Shown piece after piece: positions 21,040 to 30,033 of a stretch of 64,000 bases of DNA. A model generated the notes under the pieces. It made no database searches and was not told where the DNA came from. It saw only the letters and a list, made by a program, of their open reading frames with translations. A program made the position numbers and the translations under genes. Every line of letters begins with the position of its first letter. Positions within the stretch are counted from its first letter, which is position 1. The stretch is from Lachnospiraceae bacterium (lineage in GTDB: Bacteria; Bacillota_A; Clostridia; Lachnospirales; Lachnospiraceae), in contig QXWX01000005.1 in NCBI GenBank assembly GCA_009911175.1, forward strand, positions 62,001 to 126,000, read 5' to 3'.

Positions 21040-22503
21040 TTAAACTCCTGCCTCCAGTTTCCGGACCGCTTCCCGGATCCGCTTTAAGGATTCCTCTTTT
21101 CCCAGGACCTCCATAATCTCCGTGGCGCCCCCGGGGGTGTTCTGTTTTCCGGAAACCGCGGTACGGATGGGCCACATCACATAGCCGATCTTCACGCCCT
21201 TCTCCGCCACGTATCCTTTCAAGGTCTCAAACAGCGCATCGTTGCTGTAATCCTCCTGCGCTTCCAGTACCGGAAGCAGCTCCTTCAACACCGTGAGCGA
21301 AGTCTCCGGTGTGGATTTCATCTTCTTATGCGTATACATCGCAGTATCATATTCCGGAACTTCCTCAAAGAAGTCGATCTGCTCCCTTATATCCGGAAAG
21401 ATTTCAATTCGGGTCTTTACCAGCGCCGCAATCTTTTTCAGGTCAAAATCTTTGGAAACCACTTCCCGGATATAAGGCTTCGCCAGTTCGAAAAATCGTT
21501 CCTCATCCATGGCTTTGAGATATTCCCCGTTCATCCATTTCAGCTTCACCGTGTCAAATACGGCCGGCGATTTGCTCATATGGGTATAGTCAAATGCCTC
21601 CACCAGCTCCTGGAGTGTGAAGATCTCCCGGTTGTCGGAGGGACACCAGCCCAGAAGCGCTACATAATTGACCACCGCCTCGGATACAAAGCCCTGGTCG
21701 ATCAGATCCTCATAGGAGGAATGTCCGCACCGCTTGCTCAGCTTCTTGTGCTCCTCATCGGTGATCAGCGGGCAGTGCACATACACCGGCACCTCCCAGC
21801 CGAAGGCTTCATACAGCCGGTTGTACTTGGGCGCGGAGGACAGGTATTCATTGCCCCGCACCACATGGGTGATGCCCATCAGATGGTCGTCGATCACATT
21901 GGCAAAATTATAGGTCGGATAGCCATCCGACTTGATCAGGATCATATCGTCCAGCTCCTGGTTGGGCACCGTGATATCCCCATAAATTTCATCGTGGAAC
22001 GTAGTCTCGCCCTCATTAGGCACATTGAGGCGAATGACCCAGGGCTTTCCTGCCGCCAGATTAGCCTCTACTTCTTCCTTCTTCAATCCCAGGCAGTGCT
22101 TGTCATACACCACGATGTCCGTTCCGTCCGCTGAAACCGAGGTTCGCAGGGAATCCAGCCGCTCCTTGTCGCAGAAGCAGTAATAGGCATCCCCCTGCTC
22201 TACCAGCTGCTTCGCATATTTCAGATACAGGCCGGAAGCCTGGCGTTCACTCTGCACATAGGGGCCCACGCCGCCGTCCCTGTCCGGACCTTCGTCATGG
22301 ATCAGTCCTGTCTTTTCCAGAGTCCGGTAGATGATCTCCAGTGCCCCTTCCACAAACCGCTCCTGGTCGGTGTCTTCAATCCGGAGGATAAAATCCCCGC
22401 CTTCATGCTTTGCGATCAGATAGGCATACAGCGCGGTCCTCAGATTCCCTACATGCATTCTTCCTGTAGGGCTGGGCGCAAATCTTGTCCTTACTTTTTT
22501 CAT
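21040..22503 (-). CDS. gltX: Glutamyl-tRNA synthetase
   Basis: Class I synthetase charging tRNA-Glu. The HIGH-type motif is in [17 protein letters not shown] and the KMSKS-type loop is KLSKRCGH. 487 aa, full length. Lachnospiraceae commonly have two GluRS-like genes, so this one may prefer tRNA-Gln or be the main enzyme; that cannot be told here. purB lies upstream, 19 nt away. Confidence 0.95.
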   Translation of the reverse strand: MKKVRTRFAPSPTGRMHVGNLRTALYAYLIAKHEGGDFILRIEDTDQERFVEGALEIIYRTLEKTGLIHDEGPDRDGGVGPYVQSERQASGLYLKYAKQLVEQGDAYYCFCDKERLDSLRTSVSADGTDIVVYDKHCLGLKKEEVEANLAAGKPWVIRLNVPNEGETTFHDEIYGDITVPNQELDDMILIKSDGYPTYNFANVIDDHLMGITHVVRGNEYLSSAPKYNRLYEAFGWEVPVYVHCPLITDEEHKKLSKRCGHSSYEDLIDQGFVSEAVVNYVALLGWCPSDNREIFTLQELVEAFDYTHMSKSPAVFDTVKLKWMNGEYLKAMDEERFFELAKPYIREVVSKDFDLKKIAALVKTRIEIFPDIREQIDFFEEVPEYDTAMYTHKKMKSTPETSLTVLKELLPVLEAQEDYSNDALFETLKGYVAEKGVKIGYVMWPIRTAVSGKQNTPGGATEIMEVLGKEESLKRIREAVRKLEAGV

Positions 22504-22522
22504 TTCTTATCTCTCCAATCTT

Positions 22523-23956
22523 TTATACATGAATCTCTGCCTTGACGCCGAGAAGTTCTTTATTCTTTTCGAGAAGGGGGCGGATCACCTTTTCCAGATA
22601 GGCATCTACCTGCTCCCTTGCGCGTCCCACATATTTCGCCGGATCCATGGTCTTTTCCAGTTCCTTCAGGCTCAGGTTGAAGGCCGGATCCTCCGCGATC
22701 AGCTCCAGGAGGTTGTTGTCCATTCCCCGCTCTTTTACATTTTTTCCTGCTTCCATGGAAAGCTCCCGGATCCGCTCATGAAGCTCCTGCCTGTCGCCGC
22801 CTGCCTTCACCGCGTCCATCATGATGTTTTCCGTTGCCATGAACGGCAGCTCCGACATTAGACGCTTCTCAATCACCTTAGGATAGACCACAAGGCCGTC
22901 CACCACATTCAGGCACAGATCCAGGATCCCGTCGATGGCCAGGAAGCCCTCCGGCACGCTCAGCCGCTTGTTCGCCGAATCATCCAGCGTCCGCTCAAAC
23001 CACTGTGTCGCGGAGGTAATGGCCGGATTCAGCGCGTCGATCATCACATACCGGGACAGGGAAGCGATCCGTTCGCTGCGCATGGGATTCCGCTTATAGG
23101 CCATTGCCGAGGAACCGATCTGGGTCTTTTCAAAAGGCTCTTCCACTTCTTTTAAATGCTGCAGAAGCCGGATGTCGTTGGAAAGCTTGTGGGCGCTGGC
23201 AGCGATCCCGGCCAGTACATTCAGGACCCTGGTATCGGTCTTTCTGGAATAGGTCTGCCCGGATACCGGATAGCATGCCGCAAATCCCATTTTCTCCGCG
23301 ATCATCGGATCAATCCTGTCGATGGTCTCCTGGTCTCCGTCGAACAGCTCCAGGAAACTGGCCTGCGTCCCGGTGGTCCCCTTGCTGCCCAGCAGCTTTA
23401 AGCTGCCCAGCACATGATCCAGGTCTTCTAAGTCCATCTCAAATTCCTGCATCCAGAGGGTAGCCCGTTTTCCCACGGTGGTGGGCTGGGCCGGCTGGAA
23501 ATGAGTAAATGCCAGGGTGGGCTGGGCCTTCTGCGCATCCGCAAATTTTGCCAGCTCCGCAATCACATTGACCAGCTTTTTACGCGCCAGCTTTAAGGCT
23601 TCCGCCATCACGATGATATCCGTATTGTCTCCCACATAGCAGGAGGTTGCGCCTAAGTGGATGATCCCCTTGGCCTTCGGACACTGCACCCCATAGGCAT
23701 AGACATGGGACATCACATCATGACGGACGATTTTCTCCCGCTCCCTGGCCACATCATAGTTGATATCCTCCGCATGGGCTTTCAGTTCCTCGATCTGCTC
23801 CTCCGTGATCGGGAGCCCCAGCTCTTTTTCCGTCTCAGCAAGGGCGATCCACAGCCTCCTCCATGTCCGGAACTTTTTGTCCGGTGAAAAAATGTACTGC
23901 ATCTCCTTGCTGGCATACCGCTCGGAAAGCGGGCTTACATAACGATCCGTACTCAT
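22523..23956 (-). CDS. purB: Adenylosuccinate lyase
   Basis: Catalyses two fumarate-releasing steps of purine synthesis (SAICAR to AICAR, adenylosuccinate to AMP). The fumarase/aspartase signature is GSSAMAYKRNPMRSE, and THFQPAQPTTVGKR carries the catalytic-His region. The start at ATG 23954-23956 has GGAGGATAATAAC upstream and gives 477 aa; 14 more in-frame upstream codons lack a signal. purF lies 93 nt upstream on the same strand, so the pair forms a purine operon. Confidence 0.97.
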   Translation of the reverse strand: MSTDRYVSPLSERYASKEMQYIFSPDKKFRTWRRLWIALAETEKELGLPITEEQIEELKAHAEDINYDVAREREKIVRHDVMSHVYAYGVQCPKAKGIIHLGATSCYVGDNTDIIVMAEALKLARKKLVNVIAELAKFADAQKAQPTLAFTHFQPAQPTTVGKRATLWMQEFEMDLEDLDHVLGSLKLLGSKGTTGTQASFLELFDGDQETIDRIDPMIAEKMGFAACYPVSGQTYSRKTDTRVLNVLAGIAASAHKLSNDIRLLQHLKEVEEPFEKTQIGSSAMAYKRNPMRSERIASLSRYVMIDALNPAITSATQWFERTLDDSANKRLSVPEGFLAIDGILDLCLNVVDGLVVYPKVIEKRLMSELPFMATENIMMDAVKAGGDRQELHERIRELSMEAGKNVKERGMDNNLLELIAEDPAFNLSLKELEKTMDPAKYVGRAREQVDAYLEKVIRPLLEKNKELLGVKAEIHV

Positions 23957-24049
23957 GTTATTATCCTCCTTCAATTTTGTAACTAATCCACGCGGCAAAT
24001 GGATTGCCGGACAGAACCTGTATGCATGCTTATCCGGCGATCCTCCCTG

Positions 24050-25477
24050 TTACTCGAATGCGTGGCTGATATCGTGGTCCGGCACCTTCATGGGATAGTG
24101 CCCGGTAAAGCAGGCATCGCAGTATCCCAGCTCCCCGACCATCGTTTTCAGCTTCTCGACCTCCATATATCCTAAAGAATCCGCCCCGATCATCTCCCGG
24201 ATCTGCTCCGTCGTATGGGAATGGGCGATAAGCTGCTCATTGGACGGCACATCCGTTCCGAAATAGCAGGGGTACAAAAAGGGAGGCGAACTGATCCGCA
24301 CATGGACTTCCACCGCGCCCGCCTTTTTCAGCATCTTAATGATATTGGCGCAGGTGGTCCCCCGGACAATGGAATCATCCACCATCACGATCCGTTTTCC
24401 CCGGACCACCTCCGGGATCACATTCAGCTTGATCTTCACACTGGACTCCCGGTCGCTCTGCTTCGGCTTGATAAAGGTCCGGCCCACATAGCTGTTTTTG
24501 TGAAATGCCATCCCGTAGGGAATCCCGGAATGCTCCGAATACCCCTTGGCCGCCACCAGTCCGGAATCCGGCACGCCCACCACCAGGTCCGCCTCCACCG
24601 GATAGGATTCGGCCAGCGCCTTCCCCGCCAGGATCCGGGAATGATAGACATTCACCCCGTCCAGCGTGCTGTCTGTCCGCGCGAAATAAATATATTCAAA
24701 GATACATCTTGTCTGCTTCTCAGGCGGCACTGCCATACTCATATCAGAGATCACGCCGTCCTTCGTAAAGCTGACGATCTCCCCCGGCAGTACATCCCGC
24801 ACGAACTCTGCCCCGATGGCCGCAATAGCGCAGCTCTCGGATGCCAGAAACCAGGTGCGGTCCCGCTTTCCGATGCAAAGGGGCCTTAAGCCTCTCGGAT
24901 CCCGTGCCCCGATCATCTTCCGCGGGCTGCTGACCACCAGCGCATAGGCGCCCTCGATCTTCTTCATGGCATTCTTGACCGCATCCTCCGCCTTTTTCAC
25001 ATTCAGCCGTTCCCTTGCAATATGGTAAGCGATCACTTCGGAATCAATGGTGGTCTGGAAAATAGCGCCCGTATATTCCAGCTCCCTCCGAAGCTCCACG
25101 GCATTGACCAGATTTCCATTGTGGGCGATCGCAAGGGTTCCTTTTACATAATTGATGACAAGAGGCTGCGCGTTTTCCACCCGGGTTCCGCCGGCCGTGG
25201 AATACCGCACATGGCCCACTCCTAAGTTGCCCTTAAGTGCTTTCAGGGCTTCCTCGTCGAACACGTCGTCCACATGTCCGAGTCCCTTCTTTGACAGGAC
25301 CTTACGCTGTCCGAAGGTATCGGTCACCGCGATCCCGCAGCTCTCCTGCCCCCGGTGCTGCAGCGCAAACAGCCCGTAATACACCGAAGCGGCCACATCG
25401 CCTTCCTCCATATCATAGGCTCCGAATACCCCGCACTCTTCCCCCAGGCCGGTGGATATTTTTTCAAATTCACTCAT
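24050..25477 (-). CDS. purF: Amidophosphoribosyltransferase
   Basis: First committed enzyme of purine synthesis: converts PRPP and glutamine to phosphoribosylamine. An 11- to 14-residue propeptide precedes the catalytic cysteine in GEECGVFGAY, as in Bacillus-type PurF. The N-terminal Ntn glutaminase is followed by a phosphoribosyltransferase domain with IVMVDDSIVRGTT as the PRPP loop. ATG 25475-25477 follows AAGGAG; the longer open frame (to 25693) runs back into the promoter. About 130 nt of leader precede it. Confidence 0.97.
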   Translation of the reverse strand: MSEFEKISTGLGEECGVFGAYDMEEGDVAASVYYGLFALQHRGQESCGIAVTDTFGQRKVLSKKGLGHVDDVFDEEALKALKGNLGVGHVRYSTAGGTRVENAQPLVINYVKGTLAIAHNGNLVNAVELRRELEYTGAIFQTTIDSEVIAYHIARERLNVKKAEDAVKNAMKKIEGAYALVVSSPRKMIGARDPRGLRPLCIGKRDRTWFLASESCAIAAIGAEFVRDVLPGEIVSFTKDGVISDMSMAVPPEKQTRCIFEYIYFARTDSTLDGVNVYHSRILAGKALAESYPVEADLVVGVPDSGLVAAKGYSEHSGIPYGMAFHKNSYVGRTFIKPKQSDRESSVKIKLNVIPEVVRGKRIVMVDDSIVRGTTCANIIKMLKKAGAVEVHVRISSPPFLYPCYFGTDVPSNEQLIAHSHTTEQIREMIGADSLGYMEVEKLKTMVGELGYCDACFTGHYPMKVPDHDISHAFE

Positions 25478-25613
25478 GAATGAACTCCTTTTCTTTAGAA
25501 ACCTTGTAGTTATACTCACGGCCGATGAAATCTGGCGCACAGTATATCGTTCACTCCTGGTCCGTGCATCCTGTTGCGCATTCACAGGCATAAGGACCTG
25601 TTTCATCTCCACG

Positions 25614-25642
25614 ATTATAATACATGCCCTCATGAAAATCAA
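25614..25642 (-). promoter_or_regulatory. Promoter of purF-purB
   Basis: TTGATT (25637-25642), 17 bp, TATAAT (25614-25619) on the minus strand. The transcript would have a 130-nt leader before purF, long enough for purine control, but I recognise no known purine or PRPP riboswitch in it. Confidence 0.75.
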
Positions 25643-25744
25643 TACGGAAAACCTGCCGCAAAACAATTTCCATCTATGAAAGCTGCATGTCACTTGTTAA
25701 CCTCCACAAATCTGCCTCCGCAGCCTTTCCGCATATGCTCTCAT

Positions 25745-25821
25745 AAAAAAGCGGTCAGGAACTACAGGTAAATGCCATAGACAAGCAAGGTGTCCCGGCT
25801 GTATACCTGTGGTTCCTGACC
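25745..25821 (-). terminator. Terminator of the amino-acid ABC transporter operon
   Basis: An 18-bp stem with one G-U pair (arms 25753-25770 and 25804-25821, core GGTCAGGAAC / GTTCCTGACC) encloses a 33-nt loop. On the minus strand it is followed by GCTTTTTT. It begins one base after the ATPase stop codon. Confidence 0.9.
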
Positions 25822-25822
25822 A

Positions 25823-26608
25823 TCATCCCTGTGTAAATCTTGATAAAAACTGCCGTGTCCGCTCCTCCTTCGGATGTTCAAACACCTGCCGGGGATCCCC
25901 CTGCTCCAGGATGATCCCATCGTCCATAAAGATCACCTGGTTCGCCACATCCCGGGCGAATGCCATCTCATGGGTAACGATAATCATTGTGGTATTCTGA
26001 TCCGCCAGCTCCCGGATGACTCTCAGGACCTCTCCCGTCAGCTCCGGATCCAGGGCCGAGGTAGGTTCGTCGAAACAGAGGATATCCGGCTGCAGGGCAA
26101 GCGCCCGGGCGATCGCCACACGCTGGCACTGGCCTCCTGAAAGCTGATGGGGATAATTGTTCTTCCGGTCGGAAAGGCCCATCTGATCCAGCAGGGTTTC
26201 TGCCTGTCCCGCGATCTCCTCGTGGATCTCCTTTTTTTTCGCCTTATAATCCGGCTGCTCCTTTGCCAGCAATTCCTTCGCCAGCATAACATTTTCCATG
26301 GCCGTATACTGGGGGAACAGGTTGAAGGACTGGAACACCAGTCCGAAATGGAGCCGTTTCCTGCGGATCTCCAATTCCTGCATGGTAAAGGCATCGCCCG
26401 CGTCAAATAAAACCTCTCCATTGACACGCAACACCCCCTTGTCCGGCCTCTCAAGGAAGTTCAGGCACCGAAGCAGCGTGGTCTTCCCGCTTCCCGAGGA
26501 ACCGATGATGGAAACCACCTGTCCTTTTTCCAGGGAAAAGCTGATGTCTCTGAGTACCTCCGTGCGCTCAAAGGATTTGCAAATATGTTCTACTTCTAAA
26601 ATCGGCAT
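25823..26608 (-). CDS. Polar amino-acid ABC transporter, ATP-binding protein (GlnQ type)
   Basis: 261-aa ABC ATPase of the PAAT family. Walker A is GSSGSGKTTLLRC, the signature is LSGGQCQRVAIARA, Walker B is ILCFDEPTSALDP, and the switch His lies in IIVTHEMAFARD. It energises uptake by the permease encoded 15 nt upstream. Third gene of the operon binding protein-permease-ATPase. Confidence 0.95.
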   Translation of the reverse strand: MPILEVEHICKSFERTEVLRDISFSLEKGQVVSIIGSSGSGKTTLLRCLNFLERPDKGVLRVNGEVLFDAGDAFTMQELEIRRKRLHFGLVFQSFNLFPQYTAMENVMLAKELLAKEQPDYKAKKKEIHEEIAGQAETLLDQMGLSDRKNNYPHQLSGGQCQRVAIARALALQPDILCFDEPTSALDPELTGEVLRVIRELADQNTTMIIVTHEMAFARDVANQVIFMDDGIILEQGDPRQVFEHPKEERTRQFLSRFTQG

Positions 26609-26623
26609 CGTCTCTCTCCTCCC

Positions 26624-27310
26624 CTATCTGAAATAATCCAGCTTCTTTTCCAGCCGTCCCAGCAGCATGGTCAGGATCCCGTTCCAGATCAGATAATACA
26701 CCGCTGTAAAAAACAGGGGCCAGATGGCGCCGGAAATTCCCTGAGATCCCTTCATGAAAGCCTGGCCCGCCCAGATGATCTCCTGCAGCGCGATGATCCG
26801 CGCAAGGGATGTATCCTTGACCAGCGTAATGATCTCGTTGGAGATGGGCGGAACGATCCGTTTGATCATCTGCAGCAGCGTGATCTTGAAAAAGATCTGG
26901 CTCCTGGTCATTCCCAGCACCAGGCCCGCTTCCTCCTGTCCCACGGGAACGCCCTGGATGCCGCCCCGGTAGATCTCTGAAAAATAGCAGGCATAATTGA
27001 GGATAAAGGACACCGACGCCGCCAGAAACCTTCCGCCCTCGCCGCCGCCCCAGATGGGGGTGTGCAACACCAGACCTGGAAAATAATAGATGATCAGCAG
27101 CTGGATCATCAGCGGAGTCCCCCGGATGATCCAGACCAGGATCTTGGTGATAAAACTCAGCGGCTTAAACCTGGACATAGAGCCGAAAGCAATCACCAGG
27201 CCAAGCGGAAACGCGCCGATCAGAGTCACAAAAAACAGCTTCAGGGTCTGTATAAAGCCGACGTTCAGGGCACGTATGACGATCGGCATCTGTTCTAAAA
27301 TCAATTCCAT
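26624..27310 (-). CDS. Polar amino-acid ABC transporter, permease
   Basis: 228-aa permease of the His/Glu/Gln/Arg/opine family. Four or five membrane segments; the EAA-type loop EAGLVLGMTRSQIFFKITL contacts the ATPase. Only one permease gene is present, so the channel is probably a homodimer. A terminator-like hairpin separates it from the binding-protein gene upstream, which would make the binding protein more abundant than the membrane parts. Confidence 0.94.
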   Translation of the reverse strand: MELILEQMPIVIRALNVGFIQTLKLFFVTLIGAFPLGLVIAFGSMSRFKPLSFITKILVWIIRGTPLMIQLLIIYYFPGLVLHTPIWGGGEGGRFLAASVSFILNYACYFSEIYRGGIQGVPVGQEEAGLVLGMTRSQIFFKITLLQMIKRIVPPISNEIITLVKDTSLARIIALQEIIWAGQAFMKGSQGISGAIWPLFFTAVYYLIWNGILTMLLGRLEKKLDYFR

Positions 27311-27401
27311 GTATGTATCCTGCTTTCTCTTTGATTCATGATTGGATTCCTAGCCGCAGAACTGTCCCCCCGGCTGATTGATCCGCGTTCTTCGGAATCT
27401 C

Positions 27402-27430
27402 AAAAAGAGAGAACGGACTGCCGCTCTCTC
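27402..27430 (-). terminator. Intercistronic (partial) terminator between binding protein and permease
   Basis: Minus-strand hairpin with AGAGAG/CTCTCT and CGG/CCG pairing (27406-27411 with 27424-27429) followed by TTTTT. Position inside the operon suggests leaky termination that lowers permease and ATPase expression. Confidence 0.6.
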
Positions 27431-27464
27431 CTAATTTTTTCCAACCGTACAGCTAGAATTTTTC

Positions 27465-28337
27465 TCAGGACTGCTCTACAATGGCAGCATCCACTCCATA
27501 TTTTTCGGCAATCTCCATCATACTGCCGTCCCCGTAGCTCTCTGTGAAGAAGTCATTGAGGGCAGCCGCAAGGTCGGAGCCTTTCCGGAAGCCGACGCCG
27601 TATTCTTCACTGTTCAGTCCTACCGTATAGGTCAGGTCCGCATAGCCGGTTCCCTCTCCTACCATGGCTGCCGCCATCAGGGAATCAATCACAGCCGCAT
27701 CCGATGTGCCGGAAGCCACTTCCATCAACGCGTCGGACTGCGCCTTAACAGCAGTATACTCCAGTTCCAGCCCGCTGACCTGCTCTTCACCGGCGCTTCC
27801 TGCTTCCACGGCAAAGGTCAAATCCTTTAAGCTGTCCTTATCCTGATACTTGTCCGCCACATCAGAGGGTACGATCACGATCTGCGCATTGTTGCAGTAT
27901 GCTTTGGAGCATTCCATGGCGCTGGTCACCTCGCTGGTGAGCGTCATGCCGTTCCATACGCAGTCAATCGTCTTGCCGTCCAGCTCCATGATCTTGTTGT
28001 CCCAGTCGATCTCTACAAATTCTACCTCAACACCCAGGCTTTCGGCAAATGCTTTTGCCATGTCCGCGTCAAATCCGATCCATTCTCCGCTCTCATCCTT
28101 ATAATCCATGGGCTCAAATTCCGTGATCCCTACGACCAATGTGCCCTTATCCTTCACATAAGCCAGATCGCTGTCTGCGTCAGAGGCATCCGAGCTGTCC
28201 TCTTCCTGACTGTCCTGGCTTTCCGCCTGGCTGCCTGCCGTATCTCCATTGGAATCCCCGGAATTGTCAGAATTGCCGCATGCCGCCAGCGAAAAAACCA
28301 TTGCCAGCGTCAACATCATGGTAATTAACTTTTTCAT
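27465..28337 (-). CDS. Amino-acid-binding lipoprotein (SBP family 3)
   Basis: About 290 aa. Lipobox SLAAC (Cys20), a Ser/Asp/Glu-rich linker to about residue 60, then a bacterial extracellular solute-binding family 3 domain (GTLVVGITEFEPMDYKDE, WIGFDADMAKAFAESLG, DCVWNGMTLTSEV). It captures a polar amino acid for the downstream permease and ATPase. ATG 28335-28337 suits the AAGGAG better than the ATG two codons upstream. A structured leader precedes it. Confidence 0.94.
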   Translation of the reverse strand: MKKLITMMLTLAMVFSLAACGNSDNSGDSNGDTAGSQAESQDSQEEDSSDASDADSDLAYVKDKGTLVVGITEFEPMDYKDESGEWIGFDADMAKAFAESLGVEVEFVEIDWDNKIMELDGKTIDCVWNGMTLTSEVTSAMECSKAYCNNAQIVIVPSDVADKYQDKDSLKDLTFAVEAGSAGEEQVSGLELEYTAVKAQSDALMEVASGTSDAAVIDSLMAAAMVGEGTGYADLTYTVGLNSEEYGVGFRKGSDLAAALNDFFTESYGDGSMMEIAEKYGVDAAIVEQS

Positions 28338-28373
28338 TTTCATCTTCTCCTTATTGTATCGTTTTCATCTAAA

Positions 28374-28436
28374 CTGTTGCTGTGCCTCAGAGCACTTGCT
28401 TCGGCCCCAAGAAACCAGTCCTCCAGCAACCACTTT
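28374..28436 (-). promoter_or_regulatory. Structured leader RNA of the amino-acid ABC operon (class unknown)
   Basis: Between the promoter and the binding-protein gene the minus-strand RNA can fold into a three-way junction: a closing stem GTTGCTG/CAGCAAC (28424-28430 with 28376-28382), a hairpin CTTG-GGGCCGAAG-CAAG, and a hairpin GTGC-TCTGAG-GCAC. I do not recognise it as a T-box, lysine, glutamine, glycine or SAM riboswitch. No terminator follows, so any control would be at translation start. Confidence 0.45.
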
Positions 28437-28439
28437 CTT

Positions 28440-28468
28440 ATATTAGCAGTTTACCAGATTAAAGTCAA
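28440..28468 (-). promoter_or_regulatory. Promoter of the amino-acid ABC operon
   Basis: TTGACT (28463-28468), 17 bp, TAATAT (28440-28445), minus strand. Divergent from spoVT. Confidence 0.75.
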
Positions 28469-28593
28469 TAAAAAAATAAGTCTTCTATACTGATTTCTTC
28501 ATGCATTTTTTCATTTTTAATTCAGGTATAAAATACCTTCATTTACAAATAATAGAATCACGACATAATTTGCAGATGGAGGTAATACAGAAT

Positions 28594-29139
28594 ATGAAGG
28601 CTACAGGAATTGTACGCAGAATAGATGATCTTGGCAGAGTTGTGATTCCAAAGGAGATCCGCCGGACACTCCGCATCCGCGAAGGGGATCCTCTGGAGAT
28701 CTTTACCGACCGGGAAGGGGAAGTGATCCTGAAAAAATATTCTCCCATCGGAGAACTCGGCGCTCTGGCGAAGCAATATTCGGAGAGCCTGGCGCAGACC
28801 ATGAACTGTACGGTGTGCATCACGGACACGGATCAGATCGTGGCTGCAGCCGGAAATGGAAAGAAGGATCTTCAGGATAAATATATCAGCAAGGATCTGG
28901 AAAAGGTGATCCAGCAGCGGGAGCATATCCTTGCAAAAGCAGACAGCAACAAATTCATCCGGATCGCGGACGGAGACGTGGACTACCAGGAAGAAGCCGT
29001 ATGTCCGATCCTGTGTGAAGGGGACGTGATTGGTTCGGTAGTATTTTTGAACCGGGATGAGAAGAAAAAGATGGGCGAGACGGAGCAGAAGGTCGCCATG
29101 AGCGCGGCGGGCTTTCTGGGGCGGCAGATGGAGCAGTAA
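28594..29139 (+). CDS. spoVT: Stage V sporulation protein T
   Basis: Transcription regulator that fine-tunes genes of the forespore. The N-terminal AbrB/SpoVT swapped-hairpin domain reads MKATGIVRRIDDLGRVVIPK (residues 1-20), and the C-terminal two thirds is a GAF-like domain. 181 aa, against 178 in Bacillus. ATG 28594 is preceded by GGAGGT, 11 nt upstream. Its presence shows that the organism is a spore former or descends from one. Confidence 0.95.
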   Translation: MKATGIVRRIDDLGRVVIPKEIRRTLRIREGDPLEIFTDREGEVILKKYSPIGELGALAKQYSESLAQTMNCTVCITDTDQIVAAAGNGKKDLQDKYISKDLEKVIQQREHILAKADSNKFIRIADGDVDYQEEAVCPILCEGDVIGSVVFLNRDEKKKMGETEQKVAMSAAGFLGRQMEQ

Positions 29140-29271
29140 TCCTGATTCGTAATGCCGCGCTTACGTGCCGGTCGATACATCGCGGCAATACGCAGTAAAT
29201 CGTAAGCAGCTGCCAAAAAGCACTAATCTGACAGGCATACAAAGGGTGGGGATACCTTCCGTTAAAGATCC

Positions 29272-29317
29272 ATGTTCCCGCAGAACATACGGACTTTCTT
29301 CGGTAAGGTATCGCCTG
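29272..29317. repeat. Left copy of the 46-bp repeat bounding the AT-rich island
   Basis: 37 of 46 positions match 34342-34387 in direct orientation; shared core CTTTCTTCG.TAAGGTATC. Eight of the nine differences are transitions. An upstream GATACCTTCCG (29251-29261) can pair with the CGGTAAGGTATC of the repeat, so the region 29250-29320 may fold. The gap 29140-29391 holds no gene. Confidence 0.6.
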
Positions 29318-29391
29318 TATCCCTTAGGACCGTTTCAGCGAAACCTCCCTCCAAAATCACCGTTTTTTTATTCGGTGGATAAAAGAATCAT

Positions 29392-30033
29392 TTAACAAAC
29401 TTTCTTTTTCTTCACATAAATCAAGGTATTTGTTATCATTAATACACTAATTCCGAAAAGCCATACCTTTGTTATGAAATCACCTGTTCTCATAGAAAAC
29501 AGGCAAAAAATATTAGTATCTGATATATTTCCAAGATAGTTGAACAGGAAATATCCTATTGATACCAAATAACCTGCTATAACTGAATTACTTAGCACTG
29601 CCGCAAAAAAACCAACGCTTCCTAAAGCCAGCTCACTTATTACAGTTCCCACAACATAACTCATATAGGGAAATGTGCAATTTTTCACTATCATAATTTC
29701 TGCAAATATACCCGTCAAAAGCACAAGCATTACGATTGCTGTAATCATTCGTATGAGTAATACCATCCATTGCGGTATTTTTCTAGTAAATACCACGTCC
29801 CGTATTGCCGCTTCATGTTCCGCTGCATGAAGCGGCACGATTAGTAATATTCCAATGAGTATTACTGACTGCTCCAAACATTCTGCCGAATAGATTTCAT
29901 TCAAATTTTCAATGCTCCGCAGAACAGGAATTATCAGCAAATATAAAATTGCAATCGACAGGTTATTTCGTATGGATAAACGAAAATTTGCTTTTAATAT
30001 TCCCCAAAGCCTTACCATAGATATTTGCCACAT
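29392..30033 (-). CDS. ABC-2 type permease, small subunit (island module)
   Basis: 213-aa membrane protein with about six hydrophobic segments and the KYV-like basic end typical of ABC-2 exporters. Start MWQISMVRLWG at 30031-30033 after GGAAAGGAAAAA. It overlaps the C-terminus of the larger permease gene by 71 bp in another frame. Last gene of the ATPase-permease-permease operon; the substrate is unknown, but the gene order with an adjoining two-component system resembles peptide-antibiotic (bacitracin or lantibiotic) resistance exporters. Confidence 0.8.
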   Translation of the reverse strand: MWQISMVRLWGILKANFRLSIRNNLSIAILYLLIIPVLRSIENLNEIYSAECLEQSVILIGILLIVPLHAAEHEAAIRDVVFTRKIPQWMVLLIRMITAIVMLVLLTGIFAEIMIVKNCTFPYMSYVVGTVISELALGSVGFFAAVLSNSVIAGYLVSIGYFLFNYLGNISDTNIFCLFSMRTGDFITKVWLFGISVLMITNTLIYVKKKKVC

